Source: a virus
IMG/VR virus record: IMGVR_UViG_3300025586_000240
Location: 1 to 58,652 of that record
Reading direction: 5' to 3' (one strand)
DNA: 58,652 nt
The position numbers and the translations under genes are program-made. The notes below the pieces were generated by a model. That model was not told where the DNA came from, did no database searches, and saw nothing but the letters and a program-made list of their open reading frames with translations. This document shows, piece after piece, positions 39,864 through 47,978 of this stretch. Numbering within the stretch: position 1 is the stretch's first letter; each line of letters begins with the position of its first letter.

Positions 39864-41183
39864 CTATTTTATGATATACGTTAATCTTCCTTGTTGGGTT
39901 TTTACTGATGACATTGAGCCCTTTCCAGATACCATTTTAAGATTTCCTTTATTTGTCTTTGTCATATTGAATTTAACATCACCAGTTGAAACAAATTTTT
40001 TCAAATCTAAATTAGCCTGCCAGTATGTAAGTAGTTTTGTAAGTAGTTGAATAGCTTTAGGATCCGAATTCAATAAAAAGGCTATATTTTGACATATAAA
40101 ATAAGTAAAAGAATCGGGTAACTTATCATTAATAGTCTTTTGATTTTTTGTAACAGGCCATGAATTATTTCTAACCACATCCATCAAATATTCCTCAATG
40201 GGTGTTAGAATTCCTTTAGCCAAATTCTGATATATTTTATATGAATTATTTTTTATATATTTACCTTTACTACCTTTTAAATATCTAGACATCAAAACAT
40301 CCATACCAACATCATAAATGAATTCCATATTTTTAATATCTCTCTTCATGTTAATTTTAGTCATATATTTCAATAATGGATTGTTAATTCTACCACCGTT
40401 ATCAACATAAGAGATCAATTTAGGAATAAGGTTAGCATGAAATGATGCCGATGCACCTACACCTGATTTGCTTGATATAGGTATAAAAGTACCATCTTTC
40501 ATTTCAAATATACTATCTATACCTGCAAACGATGAACTAGTAGGGACTATAAACATCAATACATCATTAGGAGATTTGATGGGGCTCTTATTAAAAACCT
40601 TTAATTCCCCATTCAATACACATAACCCTATCAATATTTCACCATAATACTTGGATATTTCTTGTTTTAACTTTCTATCATCGAATGTCCCCCAATCAAA
40701 TTTAGAATATTTATTAGAATTAAGGTTTTTGATTATTATAGTTTTAAGATTTTCGGGTATAGTGCTTATATTATATATACCATTAATAACACTATTAGCT
40801 ATATCTTTAGCACTGTAAAATACTTTAGCATCAAATTCTTTGCCATCAACACTCATCATTTCAGATTTGGCTGTTTGTGTAAGCTTATTAGTGGTTATCC
40901 TAAGTTTTTCACCACCAGTTTTTGCTCCTTTATCGAGTAAATTGAATGAAATATTGTAAGGAATATTTTTATATACTACTATTACCTTTCCATTATCGTA
41001 TTTGGAGGATTTAGGAACCACTACTTTGCTTCCTTGTGGTATTATTTCATCAGTGTTCTTACCTTGTTTATCATATACAGGGGTATCCTTTTTTAAAAAT
41101 GTTTCAACATCTCTGTCTTTAAAATATTTGTTAAATGCTGTTATACCTGTAGTAGATTCCTCTAAAAAATTTTCAAATCTCAT
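39864..41183 (-). CDS. Unknown protein, possible nuclease-like core
   Basis: A 439-residue protein starting MRFENFLEESTT at ATG 41183 (GGGGAGG 13 nt upstream). I do not recognise a family. The segment AGIDSIFEMKDGTFIPISSKSG (about 220-241) resembles the D...SxK core of PD-(D/E)XK nucleases, with a preceding Glu near 182 (GEILIGL). It lies just upstream of the DNA methyltransferase, so a restriction-type pair is conceivable. This is a guess; a structural or DNA-packaging role is equally possible. Confidence 0.5.
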   Translation of the reverse strand: MRFENFLEESTTGITAFNKYFKDRDVETFLKKDTPVYDKQGKNTDEIIPQGSKVVVPKSSKYDNGKVIVVYKNIPYNISFNLLDKGAKTGGEKLRITTNKLTQTAKSEMMSVDGKEFDAKVFYSAKDIANSVINGIYNISTIPENLKTIIIKNLNSNKYSKFDWGTFDDRKLKQEISKYYGEILIGLCVLNGELKVFNKSPIKSPNDVLMFIVPTSSSFAGIDSIFEMKDGTFIPISSKSGVGASASFHANLIPKLISYVDNGGRINNPLLKYMTKINMKRDIKNMEFIYDVGMDVLMSRYLKGSKGKYIKNNSYKIYQNLAKGILTPIEEYLMDVVRNNSWPVTKNQKTINDKLPDSFTYFICQNIAFLLNSDPKAIQLLTKLLTYWQANLDLKKFVSTGDVKFNMTKTNKGNLKMVSGKGSMSSVKTQQGRLTYIIK

Positions 41184-41191
41184 CTTTAATT

Positions 41192-41296
41192 TCAATCCTC
41201 CCCAGCGGGTTTTACATCCTCTCCTCTTGCTCTTGCTGCTCTATATGCATCCCAATAATGACTCGAAGAATAACCCTCATTTCCCCATGAGCACAT
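41192..41296 (-). pseudogene. Displaced 3' fragment of the FmdB-like zinc-ribbon gene
   Basis: A 34-codon open frame, MCSWGNEGYSSSHYWDAYRAARARGEDVKPAGED. Its SSHYWDAY...AR...VKPxGxD pattern matches the C-terminus of the protein at 42060-42320 (MCDWKGNSSHYWDAY...VKPTGSD). The GIY-YIG gene lies between them. It looks like the original 3' end of the target gene, displaced when the endonuclease cassette arrived with its own copy. It may or may not be translated. Confidence 0.65.
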
Positions 41297-41302
41297 ATTA
41301 TA

Positions 41303-42058
41303 TTATATTGTAACATGTAACCAACTTTTACCATTTTTTATCCTTCTAATAGTTGAAGTTGATACATTAAATATAATTGATATATTTTTGGTGGTTTCAT
41401 TATTTTTTACTAACTCTTTAATTTTTCTCACTTTTTCATTATTTAATTTAGAATTAGGATGATTTTCTCCTGTAAGTTTTTCAGAAATTTTATTTAAAGT
41501 TTCTTTAGTATGTTTTTTACCATAAAAAGGATTCTTCTTACCAATTCTTTGTTCTCTCAATTTTTGTTTAGTTTCTTCTGAAAGTTTTGTACCAATTTTC
41601 ACTTCAGACCATTTCTTTAATTGATTTTCTGTAAGCTTTCTCCCTTTATTAGCTTTACTTACTATATCTTTTACTCTTTGACTTCTTTTTCTACCATACA
41701 TACCATTATTTTTACCTTTAGATTTCAATCCTATTTTTCTTTTAGATTCTTCGGAATGTTTAAATCCATGATTTCCTTCTCCACCCCAAGTTAAATTATA
41801 TCCATTAGGTTTGAAAGAATTATACTGTTTGATATAATGGTATTCCATCTCATCCATTTCTTCTTTAGATGAACATTCCTCTATAATTTCCCATTTAAAA
41901 TTATCAAAACCATATTTACGAATAGCTCTATAAAAATAAAAATCTGTACCTGCATTTGCTCGTTGTAAATGTGATTTTTTTCTTTCAGATAAAGGTTTGA
42001 TAGTTTGACCTATATAACATTTACCATTAATCTCATTTATAGTTTTATAGATAATCAT
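41303..42058 (-). CDS. GIY-YIG homing endonuclease
   Basis: A 251-residue protein starting MIIYKTINEINGKCYIGQT at ATG 42058, one base after the FmdB-like stop. The N-terminal GIY-YIG domain is followed by NUMOD3 modules (GKNNGMYGRKRS, GKKNPFYGKKHTKET) and a C-terminal helix-turn-helix (ETTKNISIIFNVSTSTIRRIKNGK), the NUMOD1/IENR1 type. It is a free-standing homing endonuclease. A duplicated end of the host gene on the far side documents its insertion. Confidence 0.88.
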   Translation of the reverse strand: MIIYKTINEINGKCYIGQTIKPLSERKKSHLQRANAGTDFYFYRAIRKYGFDNFKWEIIEECSSKEEMDEMEYHYIKQYNSFKPNGYNLTWGGEGNHGFKHSEESKRKIGLKSKGKNNGMYGRKRSQRVKDIVSKANKGRKLTENQLKKWSEVKIGTKLSEETKQKLREQRIGKKNPFYGKKHTKETLNKISEKLTGENHPNSKLNNEKVRKIKELVKNNETTKNISIIFNVSTSTIRRIKNGKSWLHVTI

Positions 42059-42059
42059 T

Positions 42060-42320
42060 TCAATCCGATCCAGTTGGTTTGACATTTTGACCATTAGCTC
42101 TTGCTTGTTTATAAGCATCCCAATAGTGACTGCTATTACCCTTCCAGTCGCACATATCTGTGCGATTATTATACTTCAATTCAAAACGTGACTTTGATAT
42201 CAATCTATCCATTGCTTTCTTACATTTTGGACAGGTATGCTTCTCATCCATTTCTTTTCCAAACTCTAACTTTTCTTCATAACAACCACAATCATTACAT
42301 AAATACTCGAAAATAGGCAT
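42060..42320 (-). CDS. FmdB-like zinc-ribbon protein
   Basis: An 86-residue protein. MPIFEYLCNDCGCYEEKLEF and HTCPKCKKAMDRLISKS give the CxxC...CxxC zinc ribbon of the FmdB regulatory type, with cysteines near 8, 11, 30 and 33. The C-terminal half carries MCDWKGNSSHYWDAYKQAR. The function is unknown, possibly transcription-related. The gene end abuts a homing endonuclease and a second copy of the C-terminus is found at 41192-41296. Confidence 0.72.
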   Translation of the reverse strand: MPIFEYLCNDCGCYEEKLEFGKEMDEKHTCPKCKKAMDRLISKSRFELKYNNRTDMCDWKGNSSHYWDAYKQARANGQNVKPTGSD

Positions 42321-42340
42321 TTCTTTCTTCTCCTTACAGT

Positions 42341-42859
42341 TTATATATCTCTAATTTCTAAAACCTTGTTAAATTTCTTCTTAAAACTATCCTTAGCTTT
42401 ACCTTCCAATTTCTTACCCTTATAGCATTTTGTACCCTCATCAAATAAATATAAGTATACATCACCACCATATAAGTAAGAAAACCCCATTGGCATTCCT
42501 TTGTAAACCAAAAATACAGCAACGGGAATCTTACAAGGACTTTTAGGATTTTTATAATACAATTCAAATGCAGAAGGTCCAACCAGAATAATATACTTAT
42601 CTAACACTATCCAGTTTCTTGTTATTGTTTGTGGATCAATATACCCCTGATATGAATACTCCCCAAAAGAAGACTTAAAACTATCTTTTGGGGCTATGTA
42701 TATCTGCTTTTCTCTTATTTTTTGTTTTTCCTTTTCATTTTTTCCAGATGGTACCTCAATAATATTACCATCTTTTTGAAATACATAATCAGTCGATGTT
42801 TTGATACAACCAAACATTACTATTAACAACCCAACCAATAATATTTTACTTATTCTCAT
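42341..42859 (-). CDS. Putative lipoprotein
   Basis: A 172-residue protein with a short basic start, a hydrophobic core (ILLVGLLIVMFG) and a lipobox-like VMFGC with Cys at 18. The mature part is soluble and mostly beta. The start codon overlaps the 3' end of a single-helix coiled-coil protein (42846-43148) in another frame, an Rz/Rz1-like layout, but this lipoprotein is longer than usual o-spanins. Function unproven. Confidence 0.55.
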   Translation of the reverse strand: MRISKILLVGLLIVMFGCIKTSTDYVFQKDGNIIEVPSGKNEKEKQKIREKQIYIAPKDSFKSSFGEYSYQGYIDPQTITRNWIVLDKYIILVGPSAFELYYKNPKSPCKIPVAVFLVYKGMPMGFSYLYGGDVYLYLFDEGTKCYKGKKLEGKAKDSFKKKFNKVLEIRDI

Positions 42860-43148
42860 TTCTTTTCATCCTCTCATCAATTCTTATAAGGATATCATTC
42901 ATTACATCTTGTTTCAATTTTATTTTCTCCACATCTGTTTGAACTTTCCCTATTTCTTTTTGAACTTGCTGGTTTCTATCATCTCTTTCTTCCTGTATAT
43001 CTTGTTTGTTTTCAATAACATCAGCAGCTAAACTTGTAACACTATAAGAACTATGTGTAACCCATGTACCCCAACCAAGTATAGACATAAATAATGCAAT
43101 GACTATAGCCACCATTATCTTTTTTAGTATTCCGTTTTCGGCTTTCAT
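42846..43148 (-). CDS. Single-helix membrane coiled-coil protein (i-spanin candidate)
   Basis: A 100-residue protein. One N-terminal transmembrane helix (IMVAIVIALFMSILGWGTWV, about 11-30) is followed by a long charged coiled coil with heptads (ENKQDIQEERDDRNQQV... KIKLKQDVMNDILIRIDER). The topology is that of Rz-type i-spanins. The 3' end overlaps the start of a lipoprotein gene. No holin or endolysin is evident nearby, so a lysis role is only plausible. Confidence 0.55.
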   Translation of the reverse strand: MKAENGILKKIMVAIVIALFMSILGWGTWVTHSSYSVTSLAADVIENKQDIQEERDDRNQQVQKEIGKVQTDVEKIKLKQDVMNDILIRIDERMKRNENK

Positions 43149-43151
43149 TTC

Positions 43152-43601
43152 TCATAACCTCTCAAATGTGTAATATATCATGAAGGTGTTTTCAATATAT
43201 TTATCGGTAAGTCTGTAATGTAATTCCTTTTCAATCCTATCTGAAAATTTATCATATAATTTCTCTCTTTTAATGAAACCACAGTATTGCCATTCTTTTG
43301 GCTTCACTTTACTGATAAATTGTTTTAATGCACTTAGTGCTCCTGCAAAGGCTTTTAATGGATGTCCTGTATGTGTGTCACCGGTAACAATAGTACCATC
43401 CATATCAGCACCAAATGTGAAATGATATATACCACTTATCTTTGCTACCTTTGCTCTGTATTTCAGACCATCAAATTGCCATACCCATTTATTCTTTCCA
43501 TCAGACATTGCATTTATAGATTCTAATGATTCATCAAATTCATTACACAATTCTTCAACATATAGATCATATAATTCATCTATATGTTGTTTAAATTTCA
43601 T
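43152..43601 (-). CDS. Conserved-looking phage protein, unknown
   Basis: A 149-residue protein. The middle (THTGHPLKAFAGALSALKQFISKVKPKEW, about 75-105) resembles a domain found in various phage proteins with a beta-sheet followed by a K-x-x-x-LYD-x-x-x helix (EKLYDKFSDRIEKEL). It overlaps the next gene by one base. No enzymatic motif. Confidence 0.6.
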   Translation of the reverse strand: MKFKQHIDELYDLYVEELCNEFDESLESINAMSDGKNKWVWQFDGLKYRAKVAKISGIYHFTFGADMDGTIVTGDTHTGHPLKAFAGALSALKQFISKVKPKEWQYCGFIKREKLYDKFSDRIEKELHYRLTDKYIENTFMIYYTFERL

Positions 43602-43855
43602 TATTCCTCATCTTCTATAGGTAAATCAATAACTATTTGTCTAATTTTCTTTAAATTGGTAAGTATGGCTTTTGCTTCCTTCTTAGTTATTGTTATGTTA
43701 TCTTTGTCAGCTGATTTTTCAATTTTACCTAATATTTTAGCTGCATATGGGTCCATAAGTATATTCAATATAACATGCGATAAATTTTCTTTCTGCTTCC
43801 GTGTATACTTAGGATCTTCCGTTATCTTTTCCATTAAATATTCTCTTAGTTTCAT
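43601..43855 (-). CDS. Small helical protein
   Basis: An 84-residue, Lys/Glu/Ile-rich protein (MKLREYLMEKITEDPKYTRKQ). It is all-helical and lacks Cys. It is co-translated with the 43152 protein, whose ATG overlaps this stop codon. No recognised family. Confidence 0.55.
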   Translation of the reverse strand: MKLREYLMEKITEDPKYTRKQKENLSHVILNILMDPYAAKILGKIEKSADKDNITITKKEAKAILTNLKKIRQIVIDLPIEDEE

Positions 43856-43860
43856 AATTG

Positions 43861-44670
43861 TTACCTTTCTAAACCACCATTTATAAAATTGTTTAAATAA
43901 CCAGTAATATTGCCAATGTTAGGAAGTATCATCGCTTCCTTGTTATTAAAATGGTACATGCCACCTTCTCTATACTGACCAGGATTATTACCCCAAGAGA
44001 ATACGGGCACCTTCTGTAGATTGCATATAGTTGTCCAATAACTTAAAGGACACACCACTACTTTAGCATATGATATGGCACCTATTATATATTTCCAACC
44101 ATTTTCAAAATAATCTATATATTTAAATATTTCATTCTCATTTACTAAGGGTGTATTCATATCACCTATAACAACGAACCCCTTATCTTTTATAGAATTG
44201 TAAAAAATGCTCATTTCATCTTCGTCACCATAAGGTATGAAAATGCGTAAATTTTTTAGTTCTTCAGGAGTATTTATGTTTTTTAAATCTATATGTTCAA
44301 ATGTTTTATTATATATGGGGTATTGTATTACCGACTTTGTGTAATTTATACCCATCACATCTATATTTTTTTTAGAACAACCCTCTCTTTCTGATATGGA
44401 TATCTTTAGATCTTTAACGAGAATATTATAATTTTTTAAAGATAATAACCTATGTATATAACCTTCCTGTCCTAATTCATCTCTAGATAATTGTTTATAT
44501 ACAGGTAGTTGTTCGTTATCAAAGGTCTTATATAAAAAGGAGCGATTAAAATGTGTGCTAATGTATGTTTTATCTGGCTGTAGAACTTTATGTATCCATG
44601 TTATGTATGGTCTAAAGGTAAGTATTTCTTGTTTAAAAGATCCAACATAAGGCCCTAAAATCAATGTCAT
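43861..44670 (-). CDS. Putative glycosyltransferase-like protein
   Basis: A 269-residue protein. KNLRIFIPYGDEDEMSIFYNSIKDKGFVVIGD (about 148-179), ISYAKVVVCPLSYWTTICNLQKVPVFSWGNN (about 208-238) and GGMYHFNN recall the donor-binding half of GT9/heptosyltransferase-type proteins. The N-terminal half is unrecognised. It is separated from the glycan island by 5 kb. The call is tentative. Confidence 0.35.
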   Translation of the reverse strand: MTLILGPYVGSFKQEILTFRPYITWIHKVLQPDKTYISTHFNRSFLYKTFDNEQLPVYKQLSRDELGQEGYIHRLLSLKNYNILVKDLKISISEREGCSKKNIDVMGINYTKSVIQYPIYNKTFEHIDLKNINTPEELKNLRIFIPYGDEDEMSIFYNSIKDKGFVVIGDMNTPLVNENEIFKYIDYFENGWKYIIGAISYAKVVVCPLSYWTTICNLQKVPVFSWGNNPGQYREGGMYHFNNKEAMILPNIGNITGYLNNFINGGLER

Positions 44671-45143
44671 TATATAACATATCCCTCTTCACATATGATA
44701 ACATTACCATTCCAAAGGTTCAGTATTTCTTCTTTGTCACAGAAGATATCGTCATTTATGGATATAACCTCCAAATTCTTCAACACATCTTCAAAACAAT
44801 AATTCAATATAAAGTGCAGTTCGTAAGTACTTAAATTTGAAAAATCTAATAGTACCTTGTTATTCTTTCTGAAAAAGGATATAATACCAACACCTTTCTG
44901 GTTCTGTATATAATACTTTTTAGACGTGTACTTCAGAATATAATTATAGATTCTTATGTTATCTCCTATAATGAACCTATTCGTTTTAGGGTAAAAGGAC
45001 AAAACTTTCTTTACCTTTTCCTCTGTTGGATTAAAGAATGCTAATTTGATCAAATGAACCCTTGATATACCTCTCAAATCCTCATCGTATAGATTATCCT
45101 CCGTGATTGTAATAAAATCTGTTCCTATACTGGTAATTCTCAT
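44670..45143 (-). CDS. Hypothetical protein upstream of primase-coupled block
   Basis: A 157-residue protein (MRITSIGTDFITITEDNLYDED) overlapping the primase stop by 4 nt and sharing one base with the next gene. It is predicted alpha/beta with one Cys pair. Its coupling to primase suggests a replication role, without further support. Confidence 0.55.
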   Translation of the reverse strand: MRITSIGTDFITITEDNLYDEDLRGISRVHLIKLAFFNPTEEKVKKVLSFYPKTNRFIIGDNIRIYNYILKYTSKKYYIQNQKGVGIISFFRKNNKVLLDFSNLSTYELHFILNYCFEDVLKNLEVISINDDIFCDKEEILNLWNGNVIICEEGYVI

Positions 45144-46177
45144 TTACATTTTCCTCCTAATAATTTCAGTCTCCATGGGGAAATCTTAATTTTGGTATAA
45201 GCTTTAGTGCTTGAGTATGAATTGTCTATAACAAACTTATATATATTATTTATACCAGAACCAACATAAAATTCATTTATATCCTTATATTTATCATTAG
45301 AAAACAAAAAGAATTTGGTATTAGGAGGGGTATTGTTAGAATCTATAAGTTTAAGTATGGATTTTAGACCAGCTTCATCGTTATCAAGGCATACTATCAA
45401 ACCCTTATTTGTTAATTGTGATATTTCATTCAGAAAGTCTTTGGATATTTCACTACCCAAGCAGGATGTTCCTTGACTTCCAATAGTAGCAGCATCAATC
45501 AGACCTTCACATATAATTATATATTTGGAACTATCAAATTCATGCTTGTTATATATAATACTGCCTTTAGCCAATGTGGGGTTCTTATATTTGGGTAGAA
45601 TACTATCAATCATTGCTCTTGCTTGGAAGTAAACAATATGATTATCTTTATCGTATATGGGTATTATAAATCTCCCTTGATAATCACCTTTGTAAGCAAC
45701 ATGTACATTAAGATGGGATATTTTCCTATCTCTTATGAATTTTCTTAGAGCTTTCTGATAGATTAGTTTCATATAACCATCAACTCTTTCATCAACAGAT
45801 ATACAGTCATTCAGTATATAATCGTGATATTCATATTCATATTCTATTTCCTTAATTATTTTTTCTTTCTTGCGATTGGAAAGTTTTTGGATTAGATAGT
45901 CTGGGTCGTATGATTGGAGATCTTTAAGGGATTGGGCTATGGATATTCCTTTAAGAGTGGAATAAAGAGTAAGAAATGAACCAGATTCATTACAGTTAAA
46001 ACAATGCCATAAAATTTGCCCCCCATTAAAATCCATATTAAATCGTTTCTTTGATTTAGATTTCTTTGAATCTCCGCAAAGTGGGCATCTCGATAACACA
46101 TGGGTACCATTTTTAGAGAGTTTCACACCTTCCATATATTGATAACAAAATTCAATCATAACATCTAAAGCTATCAT
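45140..46177 (-). CDS. DnaG-type DNA primase (T4 gp61-like)
   Basis: A 345-residue primase. The N-terminal zinc-binding site is RCPLCGD (C31, C34) with HCFNC (H58, C59, C62). An RFIIPIYD element near 169-176 and the TOPRIM motifs follow: ICEGLIDAA with E224 and CLDNDEAG with D265/D267. The C-terminal part is short, as in phage gp61. ATG 46177 overlaps the HNH stop (TAATG); the ORF continues upstream only through a TTG. It would make RNA primers with a phage helicase encoded elsewhere. Confidence 0.9.
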   Translation of the reverse strand: MIALDVMIEFCYQYMEGVKLSKNGTHVLSRCPLCGDSKKSKSKKRFNMDFNGGQILWHCFNCNESGSFLTLYSTLKGISIAQSLKDLQSYDPDYLIQKLSNRKKEKIIKEIEYEYEYHDYILNDCISVDERVDGYMKLIYQKALRKFIRDRKISHLNVHVAYKGDYQGRFIIPIYDKDNHIVYFQARAMIDSILPKYKNPTLAKGSIIYNKHEFDSSKYIIICEGLIDAATIGSQGTSCLGSEISKDFLNEISQLTNKGLIVCLDNDEAGLKSILKLIDSNNTPPNTKFFLFSNDKYKDINEFYVGSGINNIYKFVIDNSYSSTKAYTKIKISPWRLKLLGGKCK

Positions 46178-46977
46178 TAACAAACCTCTATTCTTAATTG
46201 TTCATACCTGCATCCATCTTTTTGATGCACTTTCTTATGGCAAGTATAACATAAAGTAATGCAATTGTCAATATCAGCAGACTCTAATGGATTGGTACTT
46301 ACTGGATAGATATGGTGGCAATGGAGAGTACCGGTAGAACCACACTTAACACATTGATATCCATCCCTTTTCAATACTAATTTTTTTAATTCTGGTTGAA
46401 CTTCTCTATCCAATTTCAACCATTCTAATCTTCCTGCTCTTATTGCATCTTCTCTCATTAATTGTTCAGGTGATTTACCATATATAGAACAGGAATATCT
46501 ACATTCATCAGAACAATAAAAACGAGATTCATAATTATAATTACCTTTGAGATATTGAGACCTATTATTGGCATTATAATCTTTTGGTATAAACCATTTA
46601 TTACATTTAAAACACCTTACTTCTAATATATTCTTATCTTTTGGACTTCTTCTTACCTCTTCACACCATTCTATCTGAGAGGCATAAGTATCATAAAGAG
46701 GTATATGTTTTTTCCATAATTCACCTTTCCAATTACTATTTTTTTCACCTTTTTGGTTCTTTGATTTTTTTAATTTTCTTTCTTTTGTATTATATCCTTT
46801 ACCAGCACAAATTTTAGAACAATAATAACCTACTTTATTACTTACTTGTGCTAAAAATGGTTCCCCACAAATTTCACATTTCTCTTTGTAAATATAATAT
46901 ACATATCTCTTATCATGCCATTTACCGGTCTTTTTATTATATTTTAACCCTTCTAAATTATCCCAGCATATTTTCAT
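46177..46977 (-). CDS. HNH homing endonuclease (paralogue 1)
   Basis: A 266-residue protein. N-terminal zinc-binding CEICGEPF and CSKICAG give treble-clef modules, the middle has CFKCNKWFIP and CSDECRYSC, and the C-terminal HNH domain has CVKCG, HCHHIYPVSTNP, DIDNCITLCYTCHKKVHQ. The C-terminal 100 residues are very similar to the endonuclease at 51464, including 65 identical bases (46259-46323). It is inserted just upstream of the primase. An RNA hairpin seems to hide its ribosome binding site. Confidence 0.87.
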   Translation of the reverse strand: MKICWDNLEGLKYNKKTGKWHDKRYVYYIYKEKCEICGEPFLAQVSNKVGYYCSKICAGKGYNTKERKLKKSKNQKGEKNSNWKGELWKKHIPLYDTYASQIEWCEEVRRSPKDKNILEVRCFKCNKWFIPKDYNANNRSQYLKGNYNYESRFYCSDECRYSCSIYGKSPEQLMREDAIRAGRLEWLKLDREVQPELKKLVLKRDGYQCVKCGSTGTLHCHHIYPVSTNPLESADIDNCITLCYTCHKKVHQKDGCRYEQLRIEVC

Positions 46978-46986
46978 AATTAAACT

Positions 46987-47039
46987 CCTTACTAAGTTAA
47001 ATTGTTGTGGAGTAAGGCTTAGTGAGTAAGCACTAAGCC
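46987..47039 (-). promoter_or_regulatory. RNA structure hiding the HNH gene ribosome binding site
   Basis: On the minus strand, a 9-bp hairpin GGCTTAGTG/CACTAAGCC (47016-47024 with 47031-47039, loop 6 nt) is followed by CCTTACT (47017-47011). That segment can pair with AGTAAGG (46993-46987), which overlaps the AAGGAG ribosome binding site of the HNH gene. The two stems share bases, so they could switch. Ribosome-site sequestration is known for phage homing endonuclease genes. Confidence 0.6.
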
Positions 47040-47061
47040 AAGGTGATCAAACCCTGTCCTC

Positions 47062-47241
47062 CTATTCCTCGAAAAAAATCCCTTTCCAGCATTCATAATC
47101 AAAAGGGGTTAATAAGGCTGCCTCTTCATACGTTAAGTCCTTGAATTTCTTATACTTACAGAATATCTTACCATTCTTTATTTTACAATGGAAACAGTTT
47201 ATACAAAGAGGTGTTGTGTTTTGTTCTTTTCCATCTTCCAT
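47062..47241 (-). CDS. Small Cys-rich protein
   Basis: A 59-residue protein (MEDGKEQNTTPLCINCFHC) with Cys at 13, 16, 19, 28 and 51, so probably zinc-binding. It starts right after the stop of the sigma-like HTH gene and lies upstream of the structured leader at 46987. Function unknown. Confidence 0.55.
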   Translation of the reverse strand: MEDGKEQNTTPLCINCFHCKIKNGKIFCKYKKFKDLTYEEAALLTPFDYECWKGIFFEE

Positions 47242-47577
47242 TTACTTGTTCTTTAGGTGTACCATACGTTTCTTTCCATCATTCTCTATTTCTTTTCGTA
47301 TATCTTTAGGAAATAATCGGATAAATTTACTCATATCGTCATCATCTACTTTGAATATTTGTGACATAACGACTGCTGTTTCAAAAGCATCCCATTCCTT
47401 ATCTAACTTTCTTGTTTCTTTATACACCTTCTTCAATGCCCTTTTCAATGTTTGGGATACCGCTTGTCTGCTAATACCCAATTCCTTAGCAATCTCAGCA
47501 CCGGTCTTTTGTTCTGTAAGTGCTTGAATATTATACTCTCTTTGCTCTTCTTCCTTTATAAATGTTCTAATTCCCAT
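47242..47577 (-). CDS. Sigma-region-4-like HTH regulator
   Basis: A 111-residue protein. EQKTGAEIAKELGISRQAVSQTLKRALKKVYKE (about 23-55) is a sigma70 region-4 type helix-turn-helix with G-I-S-R-Q-A-V-S in the recognition helix. The rest is acidic and helical (DKEWDAFETAVVMSQIF; DDDDMSKFIRLFPKD). It could be a phage-encoded sigma-like factor or regulator of late transcription. The stop abuts a small zinc protein gene. Confidence 0.7.
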   Translation of the reverse strand: MGIRTFIKEEEQREYNIQALTEQKTGAEIAKELGISRQAVSQTLKRALKKVYKETRKLDKEWDAFETAVVMSQIFKVDDDDMSKFIRLFPKDIRKEIENDGKKRMVHLKNK

Positions 47578-47764
47578 TGTTTTTCTCCTCCAATAAATGT
47601 TTTCTTATGTATCCAGTGTTTTTCACAGGTGTTTTATTCTTCCATACATATTTTATTTTCTCTTTATTGTATTTATATCCTTGGGTATCTGTTAGAGTAT
47701 TTTCATTTATATTTACAATTCTTACAATTTTATCTTTACCGCATTCATCAACCATTACATACAT
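47567..47764 (-). CDS. Hypothetical small protein
   Basis: A 65-residue basic protein (MYVMVDECGKDKIVRIV). It overlaps the HTH gene by 11 nt. The beginning IVRIVNINENTLTDTQGYKYNK looks beta-rich. No motif recognised. The ribosome binding site AAGAGGTTG is in the duplicated region 47766-47805. Confidence 0.5.
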   Translation of the reverse strand: MYVMVDECGKDKIVRIVNINENTLTDTQGYKYNKEKIKYVWKNKTPVKNTGYIRKHLLEEKNNGN

Positions 47765-47768
47765 TATA

Positions 47769-47978
47769 TTACAACCTCTTCATATATATTACAACCTTTT
47801 CATCTTCTGGATGAACAACACCTCTATCATCAACATAATTAGACACTCCATTTATAACGGAATATGGCTCATCTGGTTTTCCTTCATTTTTAGATTTATC
47901 GATTTTGAAGGAAAACTTTGTGTATAAATCATGTAAATCACCACTTATATTATTACCTTTCCTATAATAGCAAAGCAA
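47769..47978 (-). CDS. GNAT-like protein, C-terminal part of a split gene
   Basis: The 69-residue frame contains SGDLHDLYTKFSFKIDKSKNEGKPDEPYSV, which reads as the continuation of the acetyltransferase-like protein at 47945-48274. Normal GNAT-type phage proteins have GAxxLDCF...LxxLYxKFGFKI...GKPD in one frame. One missing base near 47960 (between ATAG and GAAAGG) would explain the split. Downstream residues DDRGVVHPEDEKVVIYMKRL are extra. It has no good independent ribosome binding site. Confidence 0.55.
   Translation of the reverse strand: MLCYYRKGNNISGDLHDLYTKFSFKIDKSKNEGKPDEPYSVINGVSNYVDDRGVVHPEDEKVVIYMKRL

Noticed and set aside
47577-47927. Plus-strand hydrophobic open frame
   Set aside because: It is the antisense of several real minus-strand genes and has a low-complexity Phe/Ser/Ile composition without a ribosome binding site.
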